Source of the DNA: Pseudomonas sp. N040
GTDB taxonomy: Bacteria; Pseudomonadota; Gammaproteobacteria; Pseudomonadales; Pseudomonadaceae
Reading direction: 5' to 3'
Assembly: GCF_015637705.1 (NCBI RefSeq)
Contig: NZ_JADOBE010000001.1
Coordinates: 62,001-126,000, forward strand
DNA: 64,000 nucleotides
The notes under the pieces were generated by a model. It saw only the letters and a list, made by a program, of their open reading frames with translations. It was not told the origin of the DNA and searched no databases. Shown here piece after piece: positions 47,579 through 59,485 of the stretch. The position numbers and the translations under genes are program-made. Every line of letters begins with the position of its first letter. Position 1 is the stretch's first letter.

Positions 47579-49114
47579 CTAGCGCAGCTCGACCAGTGAA
47601 CGCCCGGTCATTTCGGCCGGCTGCGGCAGCCCCAGCAAGGCCAGCATGGTCGGCGCCACGTCGGCCAGCACGCCGCCTTCACGCAGGCTGAGCGCGCGCT
47701 GGCCGACATAGATGAAGGGCACCGGTTCGCAGGTGTGGGCGGTGTGGGCCTGGCCGGTGCAGACATCCTCCATCTGCTCGACATTGCCATGGTCGGCGGT
47801 GATCAGCGCCTCGCCGCCGACCTTGTCCAGGGCGGCGACGATCTGCCCGACACAGCGGTCCAGGCACTCCACGGCCTTGACCGCGGCGTCGAACACCCCG
47901 GTATGACCGACCATGTCGCCGTTGGCGTAGTTGACGATGATCACGTCGAAGCGCTGCTGCTCGATGGCTTCGACGATGCGCGCAGTCACCTCCGGCGCGC
48001 TCATCTCTGGCTGCAGGTCATAGGTGGCGACATTCGGCGACGGAATCAGGATGCGTTCCTCGCCCGGGAACGGCTCCTCGCGGCCACCGGAGAAGAAGAA
48101 GGTGACGTGGGCATATTTTTCCGTTTCGGCAATGCGCAGCTGGGTTTTGCCGTGCTTGGCCAGGTACTCGCCCAGCACGTTGTCCAGCGAGGTCTGCTGG
48201 AACGCGCTCGGCGCCGGAATGCTCGCGGCGTACTGCGTGAGCATGACGAACTCGGCCAGTTGCGCTGCACGGGCGCGCTCGAACTCCTTGAAGCCCGGCT
48301 CGACGAAGGCGCGGGTCAGTTCGCGGGCGCGGTCGGCGCGGAAGTTCATGAACACCACGGCATCGCCGTCCTCGACCCGCACCGGCGCACCGATAACCGT
48401 GCTTTTGACGAACTCGTCGCTTTCGTCGCGGGCATAGGCAGCCTGCAGGCCTTCGACCGCCGTGGCGGCGCTGAACTGACCGGCACCGTCGACGATCAGC
48501 TCATAGGCCTGGGCGACGCGGTCCCAGCGGTTGTCGCGGTCCATGGCGAAGTAGCGGCCAATCAGGCTGGCGATGCGGCCCTTGCCGAGGCGGGCAAAGG
48601 TGGCATCCAGCAGCTCGATGGACGCTTGCGCACTGCGTGGCGGGGTGTCGCGGCCATCGAGAAAGGCATGCAGGTAGATGTTCTCCGCACCACGCCGGGC
48701 GGCCAGTTCGGCCATGGCGACCAGATGCTCCTGATGGCTGTGCACGCCGCCATCCGAGAGCAGGCCGAGGATATGCACAGCCTTGCCGCGGGCCACCGCC
48801 TTGTCCACCGCGGTGCAGAGCACCGGATTCTGGAAGAACTCGCCATCGCGAATGGCCTTGGTCACCCGCGTGAAGTCCTGGTACACCACGCGCCCGGCGC
48901 CCAGGTTCATGTGGCCGACCTCGGAGTTGCCCATCTGTCCGTCCGGCAGGCCTACATCCATGCCGCTACCGGAAATCAGGCCGTGCGGCTGGGTGGCCAG
49001 CAAGCCATCGAGGACCGGAGTCCGGGCCGCGTGGATGGCGTTGTACTCGGTACTTTCACTGTGACCAAAGCCGTCGAGGATGATCAGCACCAAGGGTTTG
49101 CGCGTGGCAGTCAT
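47579..49114 (-). CDS. gpmI: 2,3-bisphosphoglycerate-independent phosphoglycerate mutase
   Basis: GpmI interconverts 3- and 2-phosphoglycerate in glycolysis and gluconeogenesis using two manganese ions and a phosphoserine intermediate. The 511-residue protein starts [20 protein letters not shown] and has the phospho-Ser in [18 protein letters not shown]-terminal metal ligands are in [12 protein letters not shown] and [14 protein letters not shown] 49114 was chosen over a longer frame that begins in the divergent promoter region. Confidence 0.97.
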   Translation of the reverse strand: MTATRKPLVLIILDGFGHSESTEYNAIHAARTPVLDGLLATQPHGLISGSGMDVGLPDGQMGNSEVGHMNLGAGRVVYQDFTRVTKAIRDGEFFQNPVLCTAVDKAVARGKAVHILGLLSDGGVHSHQEHLVAMAELAARRGAENIYLHAFLDGRDTPPRSAQASIELLDATFARLGKGRIASLIGRYFAMDRDNRWDRVAQAYELIVDGAGQFSAATAVEGLQAAYARDESDEFVKSTVIGAPVRVEDGDAVVFMNFRADRARELTRAFVEPGFKEFERARAAQLAEFVMLTQYAASIPAPSAFQQTSLDNVLGEYLAKHGKTQLRIAETEKYAHVTFFFSGGREEPFPGEERILIPSPNVATYDLQPEMSAPEVTARIVEAIEQQRFDVIIVNYANGDMVGHTGVFDAAVKAVECLDRCVGQIVAALDKVGGEALITADHGNVEQMEDVCTGQAHTAHTCEPVPFIYVGQRALSLREGGVLADVAPTMLALLGLPQPAEMTGRSLVELR

Positions 49115-49193
49115 ATGTTCTGGCTCGATTCGGGGGGTGGAGTGGGCGGGCATTCTAAATCCCGGGGCGTCTGGAGTCACCGCCAGACGGGGC

Positions 49194-49221
49194 TTGGCCG
49201 ACCTGCGGGGCTGTGTATACT
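49194..49221 (+). promoter_or_regulatory. Promoter of rhodanese-grxC-secB operon
   Basis: TTGGCC (49194-49199), a 16-bp spacer and TATACT (49216-49221) preceded by TGTG (extended -10). The first ATG is 31 bp further on. Confidence 0.65.
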
Positions 49222-49252
49222 GGCCGCCATTTTAGCTTTGTGGAACCTCCCG

Positions 49253-49666
49253 ATGCTTGCCCACCTGATTGAATTCGCCACTAATCACTACATTCTGAGC
49301 GGCCTGTTCGCTGCCGCCCTGGCTTTGCTGATCGTCTCCGAAACCCGGCGCGGCGGCCGCAGCATCTCCAACCGCGAGCTGACGGCGCTGGTCAATGGCG
49401 CACAGGCCGTCATCGTCGACCTGCGCGCGCACAAGGATTTCGCCGGCGGGCACATTGTCCAGGCGCTGAACATCCCCTTCGACAAGCTGGCCGAGCGCAT
49501 GGTCGAGCTGGAAAAGCACAAGGGCAGCACCATCATCCTGGTCGATGCGATCGGCCAGCATGCCGGCTCGGCCGCGCGCGAGCTGAAAAAGGCCGGTTAC
49601 GATGCGGTGAAACTGGCCGGCGGCATTTCCGGCTGGCGCGGCGACAATCTGCCTGTGGTGAAGTAA
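49253..49666 (+). CDS. Membrane-anchored rhodanese-domain protein (YibN-like) without the catalytic Cys
   Basis: The 137-residue protein has an N-terminal membrane helix (about 13-29, [16 protein letters not shown]) and a cytoplasmic rhodanese domain ([16 protein letters not shown]...[12 protein letters not shown]). The active-site loop reads [12 protein letters not shown], so the catalytic Cys is absent and sulfur transfer is unlikely. It precedes grxC and secB with no gap (TAAATG), matching the yibN-grxC-secB arrangement of E. coli. A structural or regulatory role near protein export is inferred. Confidence 0.9.
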   Translation: MLAHLIEFATNHYILSGLFAAALALLIVSETRRGGRSISNRELTALVNGAQAVIVDLRAHKDFAGGHIVQALNIPFDKLAERMVELEKHKGSTIILVDAIGQHAGSAARELKKAGYDAVKLAGGISGWRGDNLPVVK

Positions 49667-49918
49667 ATGCAGGCGGTGGTCATCTACAGCTCGGCGTGGT
49701 GCCCGTTCTGCATCCGCGCCAAGCAGTTGCTGCAGAGCAAGGGCGTGGCCTTCGACGAGATCTGTGTCGATGGCCAGCCTGCGCTGCGCGCTGAAATGGC
49801 GCAAAAGGCCGGACGTACGTCCGTGCCGCAAATCTGGATCGGCACTACCCACGTCGGTGGCTGCGACGATCTGTATGCCCTGGAACGTGCCGGCAAGCTC
49901 GACGCGCTGCTGGGTTGA
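49667..49918 (+). CDS. grxC: Glutaredoxin 3
   Basis: A small glutathione-dependent disulfide reductase of 83 residues with active site CPFC (residues 12-15). The GSH-binding TSVPQIWIG cis-proline loop and the GGCDDL motif are present. The ATG at 49667 directly follows the stop of the rhodanese gene; secB is 52 bp downstream. Confidence 0.97.
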   Translation: MQAVVIYSSAWCPFCIRAKQLLQSKGVAFDEICVDGQPALRAEMAQKAGRTSVPQIWIGTTHVGGCDDLYALERAGKLDALLG

Positions 49919-49970
49919 TCCAACTTCCCGTTACCAACCTGTTTCAACTGACCAACAAGAAGGCTCTGCC

Positions 49971-50447
49971 ATGACCGAACAAGCTACCAATTCCGCCGCC
50001 GAAGACCAGGCTCCACAGTTTTCGCTGCAACGCATCTATGTGCGCGACCTGTCCTTCGAGGCGCCGAAAAGCCCGGAGATCTTTCGCCAGGAATGGCGGC
50101 CGAGCGTAGAGCTGGACATCAACACCCGCCATCGCGTGCTCGAAGGTGATTTCCAGGAAGTCGTACTGAAGCTCTCGGTGACGGTGAAAAATGGCGAAGA
50201 AACCGCCTTCATTGCCGAAGTGCAGCAGGCCGGCATCTTCCTCATCAAGGGCCTCGATGCCAGCGCCATGAGCCATACCGTGGGCGCCTTCTGCCCGAAC
50301 ATCCTGTTCCCCTACGCCCGCGAGGCGCTGGACAACCTGGTGACCCGCGGCTCCTTCCCGGCGCTGATGCTGGCCCCGGTGAACTTCGATGCGCTGTACG
50401 CGCAGGAACTGCAGCGCATGCAGTCGGCCAACCAGATCCCGGCCTGA
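49971..50447 (+). CDS. secB: Protein-export chaperone SecB
   Basis: SecB holds precursors unfolded and hands them to SecA. The 158-residue acidic protein has the family core [26 protein letters not shown], and [14 protein letters not shown] 49971 ([16 protein letters not shown]) was chosen; the frame upstream overlaps grxC. It is the last gene of the operon with a terminator 18 bp after the stop. Confidence 0.97.
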   Translation: MTEQATNSAAEDQAPQFSLQRIYVRDLSFEAPKSPEIFRQEWRPSVELDINTRHRVLEGDFQEVVLKLSVTVKNGEETAFIAEVQQAGIFLIKGLDASAMSHTVGAFCPNILFPYAREALDNLVTRGSFPALMLAPVNFDALYAQELQRMQSANQIPA

Positions 50448-50465
50448 CAACTGCCGGGTTGCCGA

Positions 50466-50490
50466 AAACGCCCTGCGGGGCGTTTTTTTT
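50466..50490 (+). terminator. Terminator of secB operon
   Basis: ACGCCC-TGC-GGGGCGT stem followed by eight T. Confidence 0.9.
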
Positions 50491-50524
50491 ATGCCGCTGT
50501 GCCAGTTACCTGTCGGGTGCAATA

Positions 50525-50590
50525 CGTAGGGTGGGCCTCAGCCCACCGATATCAGCGCGCGCTTTGTGGTGGGCTGAAGCCCACCCTGCG
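50525..50590. repeat. GTAGGGTGG-family repeat after secB
   Basis: CGTAGGGTGGGC (from 50525) with two internal hairpins (GGTGGGCCTCAGCCCACC and GGTGGGCTGAAGCCCACC) ends in GCCCACCCTGCG (50579-50590). The remaining 96 bp up to dtd holds nothing recognisable. Confidence 0.75.
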
Positions 50591-50686
50591 CCCCACCTCT
50601 TGCAGCCATGCAGTCAGCGCCAGCAAGCGGGTACCTGGAGCAGGCGAAAAAGCGGCCAGCTACAACCAAGCCCGTACCAACCCCGC

Positions 50687-51124
50687 TCAGGTCTCCAGCA
50701 GGAAAGTCACCGGCCCGTCGTTCACCAGGTGCACCTGCATGTCGGCGCCGAAGCGGCCGCTGGCCACCGGGTTGTGCTGCTGTTGCGCCCGCTGCAACAG
50801 GTAGTCGAACAGCGCTTCGCCGTGGGCCGGCGCGGCGGCCGTGGAGAAACCCGGGCGCAAGCCGCTGCGCGTATCGGCGGCCAGGGTGAACTGCGAGACC
50901 AGCAGCAGACCGCCTGCGACATCGCGCAGCGACAGGTTCATCTTGCCCTCGGCATCGGCGAACACGCGGAAATTCAGCAGCTTGTGCAACAGCTTGTCGG
51001 CAGCGGCCTGATCGTCCTGCGGCTGCACCCCGACCAGCACCAGCAGGCCCTGCTCGATGGCGCCCAGCACCTCGCCGGCCACCTCCACCCGCGCGCCGCG
51101 CACGCGCTGCAGCAGTGCCTTCAT
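50687..51124 (-). CDS. dtd: D-aminoacyl-tRNA deacylase
   Basis: DTD removes D-amino acids mischarged onto tRNA and also clears Gly-tRNA(Ala). The 145-residue protein begins [17 protein letters not shown] and carries both family motifs, [10 protein letters not shown] and LVNDGPVTF, which form the active site across the dimer. The ATG overlaps the pip stop by 4 bp, so dtd is the second gene of a pip-dtd operon, as in P. aeruginosa. Confidence 0.96.
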   Translation of the reverse strand: MKALLQRVRGARVEVAGEVLGAIEQGLLVLVGVQPQDDQAAADKLLHKLLNFRVFADAEGKMNLSLRDVAGGLLLVSQFTLAADTRSGLRPGFSTAAAPAHGEALFDYLLQRAQQQHNPVASGRFGADMQVHLVNDGPVTFLLET

Positions 51125-52086
51125 GCCTCGTCCAGCGGCAGGTCGAGCAGGCGATGGGCTATCTGGTCGGCGGCACGCACCAGCGCATCGGTAATCCCCG
51201 GCTCGCCGGCCGCATGCCCGGCATCGCGGATGATCTGCAACTCGCTGTTGGGCCAGGCCTTGTGCAGCGCCCAGGCATTGTCCAGCGGACAGATCATATC
51301 GTAGCGGCCGTGCACGATGACCCCCGGCAGATGGGCGATCTTCGGCATGTCTCGGAGCAACTGGTCGGTCTCGAGGAAGGCGTTGTGCACAAAATAGTGG
51401 CACTCGATGCGCGCGATCGCCAGGGCCCGCTCGTGGAAGCGCTCGACCACCTGCGGATTGGGCCGCAGGGTCGCCGTGCGGCCTTCCCAGCCGGACCAGG
51501 CCCGCGCCGCCTGCATCTGGGCAATCTCGTCAGGCCCGGTCAGGCGCTGGTGGAAGGCCTGCATCAGGTCGCCCCGCTCGTCGGCCGGGATCGGCGCCAG
51601 GTAGTCTTCCCAGTAATCCGGGAACAGGCGGCTGGCGCCCTCCTGGTAAAACCACTGGAAGTCCTGTGGCCGGCACAGGAAGATGCCGCGCAGGATCAGC
51701 GCATGCACCCGCTGCGGATGTTTCTGCGCATAGGCCAGCGCCAGCGTCGAACCCCAGGAACCGCCGAACAGCACCCACTTGTCGATCCCCAGGCGCTGGC
51801 GAATCAGCTCCATGTCCGCCACCAGGTCCCAGGTGCTGTTGTTTTCCAGGCTGGCGTGGGGCGTCGAGCGGCCACAGCCGCGCTGGTCGAAGGTGACGAT
51901 GCGGTACAGGTTGGGGTCGAAGAAGCGCCGGCTCAGGGCATCGCAGCCGGCACCCGGGCCGCCATGGATGAACAGCACGGGCAAACCGGCGGGCGAGCCG
52001 CTCTCGTCGACATACAGCACATGCGGCTCGTCGACGGCCAGCGCATGGCGGGCATAAGGTTTAATCTCCGGATACAGCGTCTGCAT
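51121..52086 (-). CDS. pip: Proline iminopeptidase
   Basis: Pip removes N-terminal proline from small peptides. The 321-residue alpha/beta hydrolase (peptidase S33) has the oxyanion motif HGGPGAGC, nucleophile elbow GGSWGST, Asp in GRYDMICPL and His in [12 protein letters not shown] 52086 ([16 protein letters not shown]) is the only suitable start; long upstream open frame on the same strand is non-coding shadow. Cytoplasmic; likely coupled with dtd. Confidence 0.95.
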   Translation of the reverse strand: MQTLYPEIKPYARHALAVDEPHVLYVDESGSPAGLPVLFIHGGPGAGCDALSRRFFDPNLYRIVTFDQRGCGRSTPHASLENNSTWDLVADMELIRQRLGIDKWVLFGGSWGSTLALAYAQKHPQRVHALILRGIFLCRPQDFQWFYQEGASRLFPDYWEDYLAPIPADERGDLMQAFHQRLTGPDEIAQMQAARAWSGWEGRTATLRPNPQVVERFHERALAIARIECHYFVHNAFLETDQLLRDMPKIAHLPGVIVHGRYDMICPLDNAWALHKAWPNSELQIIRDAGHAAGEPGITDALVRAADQIAHRLLDLPLDEA

Positions 52087-52152
52087 GATGCACTCCCGAA
52101 ACAGGCGGCGGTCTGATCTGACCTGGAAGCATAACGGAAACAGGAGCCCGGC

Positions 52153-52584
52153 ATGGCGGTCCGCATCCTTGGATTGATCTGCATTTTCCTGCTCGGCGGA
52201 TTCTCCGGCTGCACGCGCGACACGCCGGAGGCGGCTCTGGAAAGAGCGGTCAGCCTGCTGCAGGAGAATCTCGAAGCCAAGCGCAACAGCGCCGTGCTGG
52301 AACAACTGCACCCGCAGTTCCGCGCCCAGCAGCAGTACGAGCGCGACTGGGCCAAGCGCACCATGCTGTTGCTGTTCTTGCGCCACAAGAACGTCAAGGT
52401 CATCGCCCTCGGCAAACGCAGCCAGCTCGACCCGACTTTTCGCGACAGGGGCCGGACCACCGCCGAAGTCACCCTGGCCGGCGCCGAAGGCCTGATCCCG
52501 GACAGTGCCCGGCATTACCGCGTGCGCCTGGAGTGGTGGCTGGAAGACGGCGAGTGGCAGCTCGCGCGACTCGACTGGGAATAG
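52153..52584 (+). CDS. Putative lipoprotein of unknown function
   Basis: The 143-residue protein has a short hydrophobic N terminus ending in GGFSGC, an acceptable lipobox with Cys20. The mature part is charged and ends in a cystatin/NTF2-like pattern of beta strands (RVRLEWWLEDGEWQLARLDWE). It is divergent from pip. I do not recognise a characterised homologue. Confidence 0.75.
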   Translation: MAVRILGLICIFLLGGFSGCTRDTPEAALERAVSLLQENLEAKRNSAVLEQLHPQFRAQQQYERDWAKRTMLLLFLRHKNVKVIALGKRSQLDPTFRDRGRTTAEVTLAGAEGLIPDSARHYRVRLEWWLEDGEWQLARLDWE

Positions 52585-52604
52585 CCCGCATGCGTCGCAT
52601 GGAA

Positions 52605-52624
52605 ATATCAACTTTTTTTGATAT
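52605..52624. promoter_or_regulatory. SahR-like operator upstream of the ArsR-methyltransferase/metK operon
   Basis: ATATCAA (52605-52611) and TTGATAT (52618-52624) form a perfect 7-bp inverted repeat with a 6-bp CTTTTT spacer, 5 bp upstream of the -35. This resembles inverted repeats reported for the SahR regulators of methionine/SAM-cycle genes in Proteobacteria. The assignment rests on symmetry, position and the ArsR-type gene it precedes. Confidence 0.6.
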
Positions 52625-52629
52625 AGCAA

Positions 52630-52658
52630 TTGCCCTGACCGGCCAAGCTGCCTAAACT
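52630..52658 (+). promoter_or_regulatory. Promoter giving a leaderless or nearly leaderless transcript
   Basis: TTGCCC (52630-52635), 17-bp spacer, TAAACT (52653-52658). The start site would fall at about 52665-52667, on or next to the ATG at 52667, and no ribosome binding site precedes that ATG. Confidence 0.5.
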
Positions 52659-52666
52659 GCGGCCGC

Positions 52667-53679
52667 ATGAACCTCCCGGCGACCCTCCTCGAAACCACCA
52701 GCAGCGACCTGCTGGCCAGCCTGTGCAAGGCCGCCGGCGAGCCGTTGCGCCTGCACATCCTGCGCGCCCTGGCGAATGACTCGTTTGGCGTGCTGGAACT
52801 GGCGCAGATCTTCGCCACCGGCCAGTCGGGCATCAGCCACCACCTCAAGGTGCTGGCCCAGGCCGGCCTGGTCGCAACCCGTCGCGAAGGCACGGCGATC
52901 TTCTACCGCCGCGCGCTGGCGCAGAACGACGCGTTTGGCGGCAGCCTGCACAGCGCGCTGCTGGAGGAAGTCGACGCACTGCCATTGCCGGCCGCCGCAG
53001 AGGAGCGCATTGCCGCCGTGCATGCCCAGCGCGCCGCCGCCAGCCGCGACTTCTTCGCGCGCATGGCCGAGCGCTTCCAGGCCCAGCAGGATCTGATCGC
53101 CGGCCTGCCGCAGTACCGCGACAGCCTGCTGGCCCTGCTCGACTCGCTGAATTTTCCGGCCGCGGCCAGCGCCCTGGAAATCGGCCCCGGCGACGGCAGC
53201 TTCCTGCCGCAACTGGCGCAGCGCTTTGCCCGGGTAACCGCGCTGGACAACAGTCCGGCGATGCTCGAGATGGCCCGCCAGCGCTGCAGCAGCGAAGGCC
53301 TGCAGAACATCCGCCTGCAGCTGGCCGATGCCCTGCAGGCGGATGGCCTGGGCGCCGACTGCGTGGTGCTGAACATGGTGCTGCACCACTTCGCCGCCCC
53401 CGCCGAGGCGGTCAAGGCGCTGGCCGCCAGGGTCCACCCCGGCGGCAGTCTGCTGATCACCGAGCTGTGCAGCCACAACCAGAGCTGGGCCAGAGAGGCC
53501 TGCGGCGATCTCTGGCTGGGCTTCGAACAGGACGACCTGGCCCGCTGGGCCAGCGCCGCCGGGCTGTTGCCCGAAGACAGTGTTTACCTGGGCTTACGCA
53601 ACGGTTTCCAGATTCAGGTGCGCCACTTCCGGCAACCTGCGGCAACCACCATCAATCCGTCACACAGGAATACGCCGAG

Positions 53680-53683
<4 letters not shown>
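52667..53683 (+). CDS. ArsR-family regulator fused to a SAM-binding methyltransferase domain
   Basis: The 338-residue fusion has an ArsR winged helix (about 10-90: [20 protein letters not shown], then [24 protein letters not shown]) joined to a class I SAM-binding domain (about 130-320: [32 protein letters not shown]). No metal-binding CxC is seen in the recognition helix. The stop overlaps the metK ATG by 4 bp, so regulator and SAM synthetase are co-expressed. It is the counterpart of PA0547 and fits the SahR group that senses SAH or SAM and controls metK/ahcY/met genes. SAH sensing is inferred. The start ATG 52667 lacks a ribosome binding site. Confidence 0.88.
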
Positions 53684-54870
<1,187 letters not shown>

Positions 54871-54946
54871 CCCGCCCACGCGGGGCCATGCCGACGCCAG
54901 ACCCCGCACGGAGCACTACTGCCGCCTGCTGCCTGCCGCCCGCCAC

Positions 54947-55393
54947 TCAGTGCGAGCGGAATTCCTGGTGGCAGGCCTTGCAGGCGGCCTCTACCCGGGC
55001 CTGGGCCGGCTTGACCGCCGCCGGGGCCAGCGGTTGTGCCTGGCTGGCCTGGAGCAACTCTGCCGTGCGTAGCTGCAGTGCCCGCGCCAGCTCCTGGAAG
55101 CGCTCCTGGCGCTGCCAGACGTCCGACTTTGCCGCGCTCTCTCCGGCATCCTGCACCTTGGGGAAGTGCTGCCAGGGTTGCTTCGACAGCCGCTCCAGCG
55201 CTTGCGCCTGCAGCTGGAAGCGCGCCGGGTCGAACTTCAGCCGTCCGCGCAGCATGCCGCCCAGCTCTTCGCTGGTTTTCAGCATTTGCTTGAAGATCGC
55301 CTGACGCTTGCCCAGCGGCGAGTCCGGATCGACGCCGCCACAGCCGGCCAGCAAGACAACCACGCAACAAAGCAGCAGGGAACGGCGCATCAT
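54947..55393 (-). CDS. Cytochrome c'-like lipoprotein
   Basis: The 148-residue protein has a lipoprotein signal (VVVLLAGC, Cys18) and a four-helix cytochrome c' fold ending in the single heme motif CKACHQEF about eight residues from the C terminus. Cytochromes c' bind NO or act in NO tolerance; the lipid anchor would place it on the periplasmic face of a membrane. Two tandem ATG codons (55393, 55390) can serve as the start. Divergent from the STAS/partner-switch pair. Confidence 0.85.
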   Translation of the reverse strand: MMRRSLLLCCVVVLLAGCGGVDPDSPLGKRQAIFKQMLKTSEELGGMLRGRLKFDPARFQLQAQALERLSKQPWQHFPKVQDAGESAAKSDVWQRQERFQELARALQLRTAELLQASQAQPLAPAAVKPAQARVEAACKACHQEFRSH

Positions 55394-55696
55394 GGCTCAG
55401 CCTGAATCGAATCGGGCGGCCAGTGTAACCGAAGGCCGCTGCCTCACTGCGCCGTTTGCGCAACTAATGCCGCGCAACGCTGTCAGACGGAAGTAGAATT
55501 CACCGTGGCCGCCTGTGCACAGCGCCTGCGTCTTTGGCAAACTGGGCCAGGCCATAAATCCAATAATGTAGCTACACAGGATCAGTAGCCGGTTGTCCAC
55601 CGCGCTGTGCCCCCGCACCTGTGGCAGGCACTTAGTCTCGGTCGCGGCCAGCCGACCCGGCGCGCCAACGGCACTGATCCAGCCCAAGGATGCCCC
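55394..55696. other. Divergent gap between cytochrome c' and STAS gene
   Basis: 303 bp. It contains a 10-bp perfect palindrome TGTAGCTACA (55567-55576) next to the AT-rich sequence CATAAATCCAATAATG, the likely promoter region, but no clear -35/-10 pair could be chosen. No RNA gene seen. Confidence 0.4.
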
Positions 55697-55987
55697 ATGA
55701 GCACAGCCAACGCCGTCACCCTGCGCCCCGCCCGCCGCTTCGACTTCAACAGCTTCCGCGACTTTCGCAACAGCTATGAGCGGGCACTCGACATCGCCGG
55801 CACCCGGCTGCTGATCGTCGACCTGCAGGATGTGCAGTACATCGACTCGGCAGCCCTCGGCATCCTGCTGCTGATGCGTGAGCGCGCCACGGCGGCCAAC
55901 TGCACGGTAGAACTGCATAATTTGCACGGTGTAACGAAAGAAGTGCTGGAAATAGCCAATTTCCAGAAAATCTTCACCTTCCGTTAG
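55697..55987 (+). CDS. STAS-domain anti-sigma factor antagonist (HsbA-like)
   Basis: The 96-residue single STAS domain has the phosphorylatable serine in YIDSAALGILLL. ATG 55697 has AAGGA upstream. It is 9 bp ahead of a REC-PP2C-ATPase fusion, so the two form a partner-switching unit like P. aeruginosa HsbA/HsbR (PA3347/PA3346), which controls FlgM sequestration, motility and biofilm through phosphorylation of this serine. The order and local context differ from PAO1, and no FlgM or diguanylate cyclase is adjacent, so the output here is uncertain. Confidence 0.85.
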   Translation: MSTANAVTLRPARRFDFNSFRDFRNSYERALDIAGTRLLIVDLQDVQYIDSAALGILLLMRERATAANCTVELHNLHGVTKEVLEIANFQKIFTFR

Positions 55988-55996
55988 GCCCCGCCC

Positions 55997-57709
55997 ATGA
56001 GACCGCTGAATATCCTGACGATCGATGATGATCCATTGCTCGGCCAGGCCATCAGCGCATTTATCGTCCAGCTCGGACATACCGGGCTGTATCTCGACAA
56101 CGGCAGCGACGGACTGGAGCACTACCGCACAGAGGCCTTCGATCTGGTCCTGGTGGACCGCCTCATGCCCGGCATGGATGGCCTGCAGACAACCCGGCAG
56201 CTGCGGGCGCTGCAGCAGGACAGTGGCTGGCGGCCGATTATCATGCTCTCCGCCAGCAATGCCATCGATGAGCAGGTACTGGCCCTCAACTCGGGCTGCG
56301 ATGACTTCCTGACCAAGCCGATCAACTTCAGCATCCTCGAAGCCAAGATCAACTCGTTCTGGCGCATCGCGCAGATGCAGCAGCAGATTTCCCGGCAGAA
56401 CATAGCGCTGCTGAGCTACGCCAACCTGGAAGCCGAAGAGAAACGCATCAGCAATTTCCTCATGGAGCGTCTGGTGCGCCGCGAGCAGCTGCAGCATCCG
56501 GCCATCGAACACTACCTGCAGCCGGCCAGCCTGGTCTCTGGCGACCTGCTGCTGGTTAGCACTTCGCGCAGCGGGGATATCTACGTGATGCTGGCCGACG
56601 CCACCGGGCATGGCCTGCCCGCCGCCCTGACCCTGATTCCGCTGTCGCAGACCTTCTACGCGATGGCGGCCAAAGGCTTCCAGCTGCGCAGCATCGTCCA
56701 GGAAATGAACACCCAGCACCGCGCCTACAGTCCGCCCGAGCGCTTCGTCGCGGCGCTGGCCGCCTGCTATCGCAGTCGCGAGGGCACCCTCGAGGTATGG
56801 AATGGCGGCATTCCTTCAGCCGTGTTGCTCAGCAATGCCGGCGAAGTCCTCTGGCGCTTCCACTCACACAACCTGCCGCTGGGCATCGTCGACAACCAGC
56901 AGGCCGGGCACGAAGTGGAAACCATGCACCTGACCGAAGAAGCCCAGCTGTTCATGTTCTCCGATGGCCTGATCGAGGCGGAAAACGCCGCCGGCGAAGC
57001 CTTTGGCAAGCAGCGTCTGGAACAGGCATTGCACCGGACGGCGCCAGACCAGCGCCTGCTGCGGGTCAGGCGGGCCGTCACCGAACACCTGCAGCAGGCC
57101 CTGCCACATGATGATCTGTCCTGCCTGCAGCTCAGCTGTCGCGAAGCCCTGTCGGTGCCGAAAAAGGCCGCGGATAGCCGCACCGATGGCGCCGGGACCT
57201 GGGGCCTGCAGCTGCTGCTGACTGCCGCGCAACTCAAGCGCCTGGATCTGGAGCCGCTGATCAGCGATTTCTGCCAGCAACTGGGCCTGGACAATGTCCG
57301 CCAGGGCCTGTTCCGGCTGATCCTGCGCGAACTGCTGGGCAACGCCCTGGATCACGGTATCCTCGGCCTGGAATCCAGCATCAAGCATGATCTGGATGGT
57401 TTCGAGCGCTACCTGCACCAGCGCCAGGAGCGCCTGGCAGCGCTCGAGGCTGGCGAGATCAGGCTGCAGATCAACCAGATCAGCGGCCCCGACAGCAGCC
57501 TGGTGAGTATCACGGTGAGCGACAGCGGGCCAGGCTTCGACCATGCCGCGCTGGCGTTCGAGCTGCCGCAGAGCGACCTGCAGCTATACCATGGCCGCGG
57601 CCTCCAGCTGCTCAAGGGCCTGTGCTCCAGGCTGGAATTCATGCCCCCCGGCAATCAGGTACTGGCCGAGTTCCGCTGGGAGCATGACAGCACCGAGGAG
57701 AGCGCCTAA
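55997..57709 (+). CDS. Response regulator-PP2C phosphatase-serine kinase fusion (HsbR-like)
   Basis: A 570-residue three-domain switch protein: a receiver domain (1-120; acidic DDD 10-12, phospho-acceptor D54 in LVDRLMPGMDG, Lys in FLTKPIN), a SpoIIE-type PP2C phosphatase (about 165-380; SGDLLL, ADATGHGLPAAL, FSDGLIEAEN, HDDLSCLQL), and a C-terminal HATPase_c kinase domain (about 400-560; RELLGNALDHG, VSDSGPGFD, GRGLQLLKG). The phosphatase should activate and the kinase inactivate the upstream STAS partner. All catalytic motifs look intact. The cognate sensor kinase is not in the window. Confidence 0.9.
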   Translation: MRPLNILTIDDDPLLGQAISAFIVQLGHTGLYLDNGSDGLEHYRTEAFDLVLVDRLMPGMDGLQTTRQLRALQQDSGWRPIIMLSASNAIDEQVLALNSGCDDFLTKPINFSILEAKINSFWRIAQMQQQISRQNIALLSYANLEAEEKRISNFLMERLVRREQLQHPAIEHYLQPASLVSGDLLLVSTSRSGDIYVMLADATGHGLPAALTLIPLSQTFYAMAAKGFQLRSIVQEMNTQHRAYSPPERFVAALAACYRSREGTLEVWNGGIPSAVLLSNAGEVLWRFHSHNLPLGIVDNQQAGHEVETMHLTEEAQLFMFSDGLIEAENAAGEAFGKQRLEQALHRTAPDQRLLRVRRAVTEHLQQALPHDDLSCLQLSCREALSVPKKAADSRTDGAGTWGLQLLLTAAQLKRLDLEPLISDFCQQLGLDNVRQGLFRLILRELLGNALDHGILGLESSIKHDLDGFERYLHQRQERLAALEAGEIRLQINQISGPDSSLVSITVSDSGPGFDHAALAFELPQSDLQLYHGRGLQLLKGLCSRLEFMPPGNQVLAEFRWEHDSTEESA

Positions 57710-57741
57710 CCAGGTAGCAGGACGCCAGCAGACAGAAAGGC

Positions 57742-57770
57742 TTGGGCAAGCGCCCCGGCCCGGATATAAT
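57742..57770 (+). promoter_or_regulatory. Promoter of ahcY
   Basis: TTGGGC (57742-57747), 17-bp spacer, perfect TATAAT (57765-57770). It would give a leader of about 205 nt that contains the SAH riboswitch. Confidence 0.8.
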
Positions 57771-57820
57771 CGCCCGGCTTGTCGCAACAGCCCCCCGTGG
57801 CCGTTGCTCCCGCAACCCGT

Positions 57821-57950
57821 CCGAGGGGCGCTGCAGCAGTTCACCAACCCGGTCTTTACCGTGGCTCGGACTGTCAGGCTCGTACGGGGCGCGTTCCCCA
57901 GGCTCCGGCAGATCCTCCGCCGCCAGCCTGAATACGCACAACGGCGCTCG
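57821..57950 (+). ncRNA. S-adenosylhomocysteine riboswitch in the ahcY leader
   Basis: The conserved 5' block CCGAGGGGCGCTGCAGCAG (from 57821) is followed by a P2 helix CAGTTC/GGACTG, capped by CGGT-CTTT-ACCG, the invariant CAGGCTCG (57875-57882), and the 3' block AACGGCGCTCG (57940-57950). GGGCGC (57826-57831) pairs with GCGCTC of that 3' block as P1. This fits the SAH riboswitch class found upstream of ahcY, which turns expression on when SAH accumulates. The segment between CAGGCTCG and the 3' block is long (57 nt), allowed by the class but unusual. Confidence 0.85.
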
Positions 57951-57981
57951 ATTCGCACACAATACGAATGGAGACACTCGC

Positions 57982-59376
<1,395 letters not shown>

Positions 59377-59387
59377 TACTCCGCAAT

Positions 59388-59475
59388 CCGTAGGGTGGGT
59401 TAGCCGTGTAGCGGCGCAACCCACCAGCCAAGCCACTTAGTGGTGGGTTACGCCTTCGGCCAACCCACCCTACGG
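59388..59475. repeat. GTAGGGTGG-family repeat between ahcY and metF
   Basis: 13-bp perfect terminal inverted repeats CCGTAGGGTGGGT (59388-59400) and ACCCACCCTACGG (59463-59475) enclose two internal hairpins of the GGTGGGTTA type. 88 bp, the largest copy in the window. Confidence 0.85.
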
Positions 59476-59485
59476 AATACCCCCA

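Noticed and set aside
47735..49252. N-terminal extension of the rhodanese gene into the gpmI region
   Set aside because: The open frame is accidental; the real protein begins at ATG 49253 after a promoter with extended -10.
55397..56719. 440-codon minus-strand frame opposite the STAS/HsbR-like genes
   Set aside because: Overlaps two genes with intact catalytic motifs; no domain of its own.
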